Assembly: GCA_947259885.1 (NCBI GenBank)
Contig: CAMYNW010000019.1
Span: 62,001-126,000, forward strand
DNA: 64,000 bases
Origin: an uncultured Gammaproteobacteria bacterium
Lineage (GTDB): Bacteria; Pseudomonadota; Gammaproteobacteria; Arenicellales; Poriferihabitantaceae
Direction of reading: 5' to 3'
Numbering within the stretch: position 1 is the first letter of the stretch; each line of letters starts with the position of its first letter. Positions 62,995 through 64,000 of the stretch are shown here, piece after piece. Both the position numbers and the translations under genes were made by a program. Below the pieces are notes generated by a model that did no database searches, was not told where the DNA came from, and saw nothing but the letters and a program-made list of their open reading frames with translations.

Positions 62995-63771
62995 TTACTT
63001 TTGCTGCCACTCTGCCTTGCGTTTCTCGGCAAAGGCAGACATGCCTTCTTTCTGATCTTCGGTGGCAAACAACGCATGAAATTGTCGGCGTTCGAAAAGT
63101 AAACCCTCAGACAGTGTGGTTTCGAAAGAACGGTTGACCGACTCTTTACACATCATCACCGAGGGTAGAGATTTTGCGGCAATCTCACCTGCCGTTTTGA
63201 GAGCATCGTCGAGAAGCTGATCTACAGGTACGATGCGCGCGACCAGTCCGGCCCTCTCCGCTTCATCGGCATCCATCAGTCGGCCTGTGAGACAGAGTTC
63301 CATAGCTTTTGCTTTACCAATTGCACGGGTCAAGCGTTGGGTGCCCCCAGCTCCAGGGATGATGCCAAGATTAATTTCCGGTTGCCCAAAACGGGCATTG
63401 TCCGCCGCGAGTATGAAATCGCACATCATCGCTAATTCGCAGCCACCACCCAAAGCATAGCCGCTGACCGCTGCAATAACCGGTTTTCGGCAATGCGTGA
63501 CTTGCTCCCAATTATCGGTGATAAAATCTTGTTTGTAGACATCCATAAAGCTTTTGTCTTTCATTTCTACAATATCGGCTCCAGCAGCAAACGCTTTTTC
63601 GTTGCCGGTGATTACGATGGCGCCTATGTCTGAATTTTCCTCGAACTGATTCAGCGCCTCGCCAAGTTCGATCATGAGAGCGGTCGAAAGTGCATTGAGT
63701 GCCTTGGGGCGATTTAGTCGGATCAGGCCGACGTTGTCATGGATTTCGCTAACGATGGTTGAATAAGCCAT
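62995..63771 (-). CDS. Enoyl-CoA hydratase
   Basis: The 258-residue crotonase hydrates 2-enoyl-CoA in fatty acid or aromatic acid beta-oxidation. It has the CoA-binding and oxyanion region [11 protein letters not shown] and [16 protein letters not shown]. Both catalytic glutamates are present (Glu112 in GGGCELA, Glu132 in [12 protein letters not shown]). The GGTQRL motif follows. The length and FAAGADI phrase match short-chain hydratases such as FadB1x/PaaF. It is 44 bases upstream of the MFS gene on the same strand and divergent from the acyl-CoA synthetase-like gene. Confidence 0.94.
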   Translation of the reverse strand: MAYSTIVSEIHDNVGLIRLNRPKALNALSTALMIELGEALNQFEENSDIGAIVITGNEKAFAAGADIVEMKDKSFMDVYKQDFITDNWEQVTHCRKPVIAAVSGYALGGGCELAMMCDFILAADNARFGQPEINLGIIPGAGGTQRLTRAIGKAKAMELCLTGRLMDADEAERAGLVARIVPVDQLLDDALKTAGEIAAKSLPSVMMCKESVNRSFETTLSEGLLFERRQFHALFATEDQKEGMSAFAEKRKAEWQQK

Positions 63772-63944
63772 AGGTGGAATACTGAAAATGGTTGAAATAG
63801 ACTATGATTACAGTGCAGCTATAGAAGCAAAGCAAGGCGAACAAGGCGGATATACACTCTATCCGCAAAAAGCCTGAGTCTCTATAGCAAACTTTGCGAT
63901 ACCAGAAGACATGTCCTGGTAAATCACATAAAAACAGCTGGATA

Positions 63945-64000
63945 ATGCACATGACGAACACCTTTGACAAGATATACCAGGCTTCTATCGACAATCCCGA
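63945..64000 (+). CDS. N-terminus of an acetyl/propionyl-CoA synthetase-like gene, cut by window edge
   Basis: From the ATG at 63951 (or 63945) the frame reads MTNTFDKIYQASIDNP and continues past the window. The phrase YQ-S-DNP resembles the conserved start of acetyl- and propionyl-CoA synthetases (for example PrpE). Only about 17 residues are visible. Its position divergent from an enoyl-CoA hydratase gene fits acyl-CoA metabolism. Confidence 0.5.
   Translation, partial: MHMTNTFDKIYQASIDNP

Noticed and set aside
63749..63994. 81-codon minus-strand ORF at the window end
   Set aside because: It overlaps the enoyl-CoA hydratase start and the opposite-strand acyl-CoA synthetase-like start, and the protein looks like translated non-coding sequence.

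Overview
The window looks like chromosomal DNA of a gammaproteobacterium outside the Enterobacterales, probably a free-living aquatic heterotroph. The support is gene content and order: smc-zipA-ligA, rpmF-plsX-fabH-fabG-acpP-fabF-mltG-tmk-holB-pilZ-tatD, clpS-clpA, tamA-tamB, yggX and a Pseudomonas-type neighbourhood for pilZ. I cannot name the genus. No rRNA, tRNA, CRISPR array, insertion sequence, prophage or integrase gene was seen.

Layout. 1-2.6 kb (minus strand): two small secreted proteins of unknown role and a lipoprotein of the phospholipase D/cardiolipin synthase type. 2.7-7.6 kb: a large MscS-type channel, an outer-membrane protein gene broken by an in-frame TAG, and O-acetylhomoserine sulfhydrylase with a clear terminator. 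8-19 kb: an EF-hand protein and glycine-zipper lipoprotein pair, the tamA-tamB envelope assembly pair, a two-TM potassium channel, and a patatin fused to an outer-membrane barrel. 19-24.7 kb: a DUF4399 protein behind an 18-bp perfect palindrome, an RND efflux pair, and a second gene broken by an in-frame stop (TAA just after its signal peptide). 25-35 kb: smc-zipA-ligA, continuing through tightly packed or overlapping glutaredoxin-like, FAD-oxidase and AlkB-like genes. 35-40.9 kb: smr and trxB on the minus strand, then UDP-glucuronate decarboxylase and asparagine synthase, then a CorC-type protein. 41-45.2 kb: a 5'-truncated pstB remnant, a PiT phosphate transporter with its PhoU-like partner, a Cys-rich repeat protein, and a DUF4393 (Abi-alpha-like) gene. 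45.4-48.9 kb (minus strand): DAHP synthase, ATP sulfurylase and a glycosyltransferase in one apparent operon. 49-58.1 kb: ribosomal protein L32, the fatty-acid synthesis cluster and the mltG-tmk-holB-pilZ-tatD block. 58.1-64 kb: yggX, an A-type Fe-S carrier, clpS-clpA, an MFS transporter, an enoyl-CoA hydratase and the first codons of an acyl-CoA synthetase-like gene.

Working relations. Much of the window serves the envelope (TamAB, MscS, PLD lipoprotein, patatin barrel, RND pump, PlsX/Fab, MltG) and the cell cycle (SMC, ZipA, LigA, Tmk, HolB). The PiT/DUF47 pair handles phosphate uptake beside a dead high-affinity ATPase fragment. UDP-glucuronate decarboxylase, the asparagine synthase-like enzyme and the glycosyltransferase suggest surface polysaccharide synthesis, but no complete polysaccharide locus is visible.

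The most notable points are: two genes interrupted by single in-frame stops with the flanking reading frame intact, a likely repressor operator at 19114-19131, the lone DUF4393 gene, the missing fabD and yceD in an otherwise canonical cluster, and a ZipA with a very long acidic linker built partly from short tandem repeats. I did not find a clearly novel multi-gene system; the rest is mainly ordinary chromosomal core.
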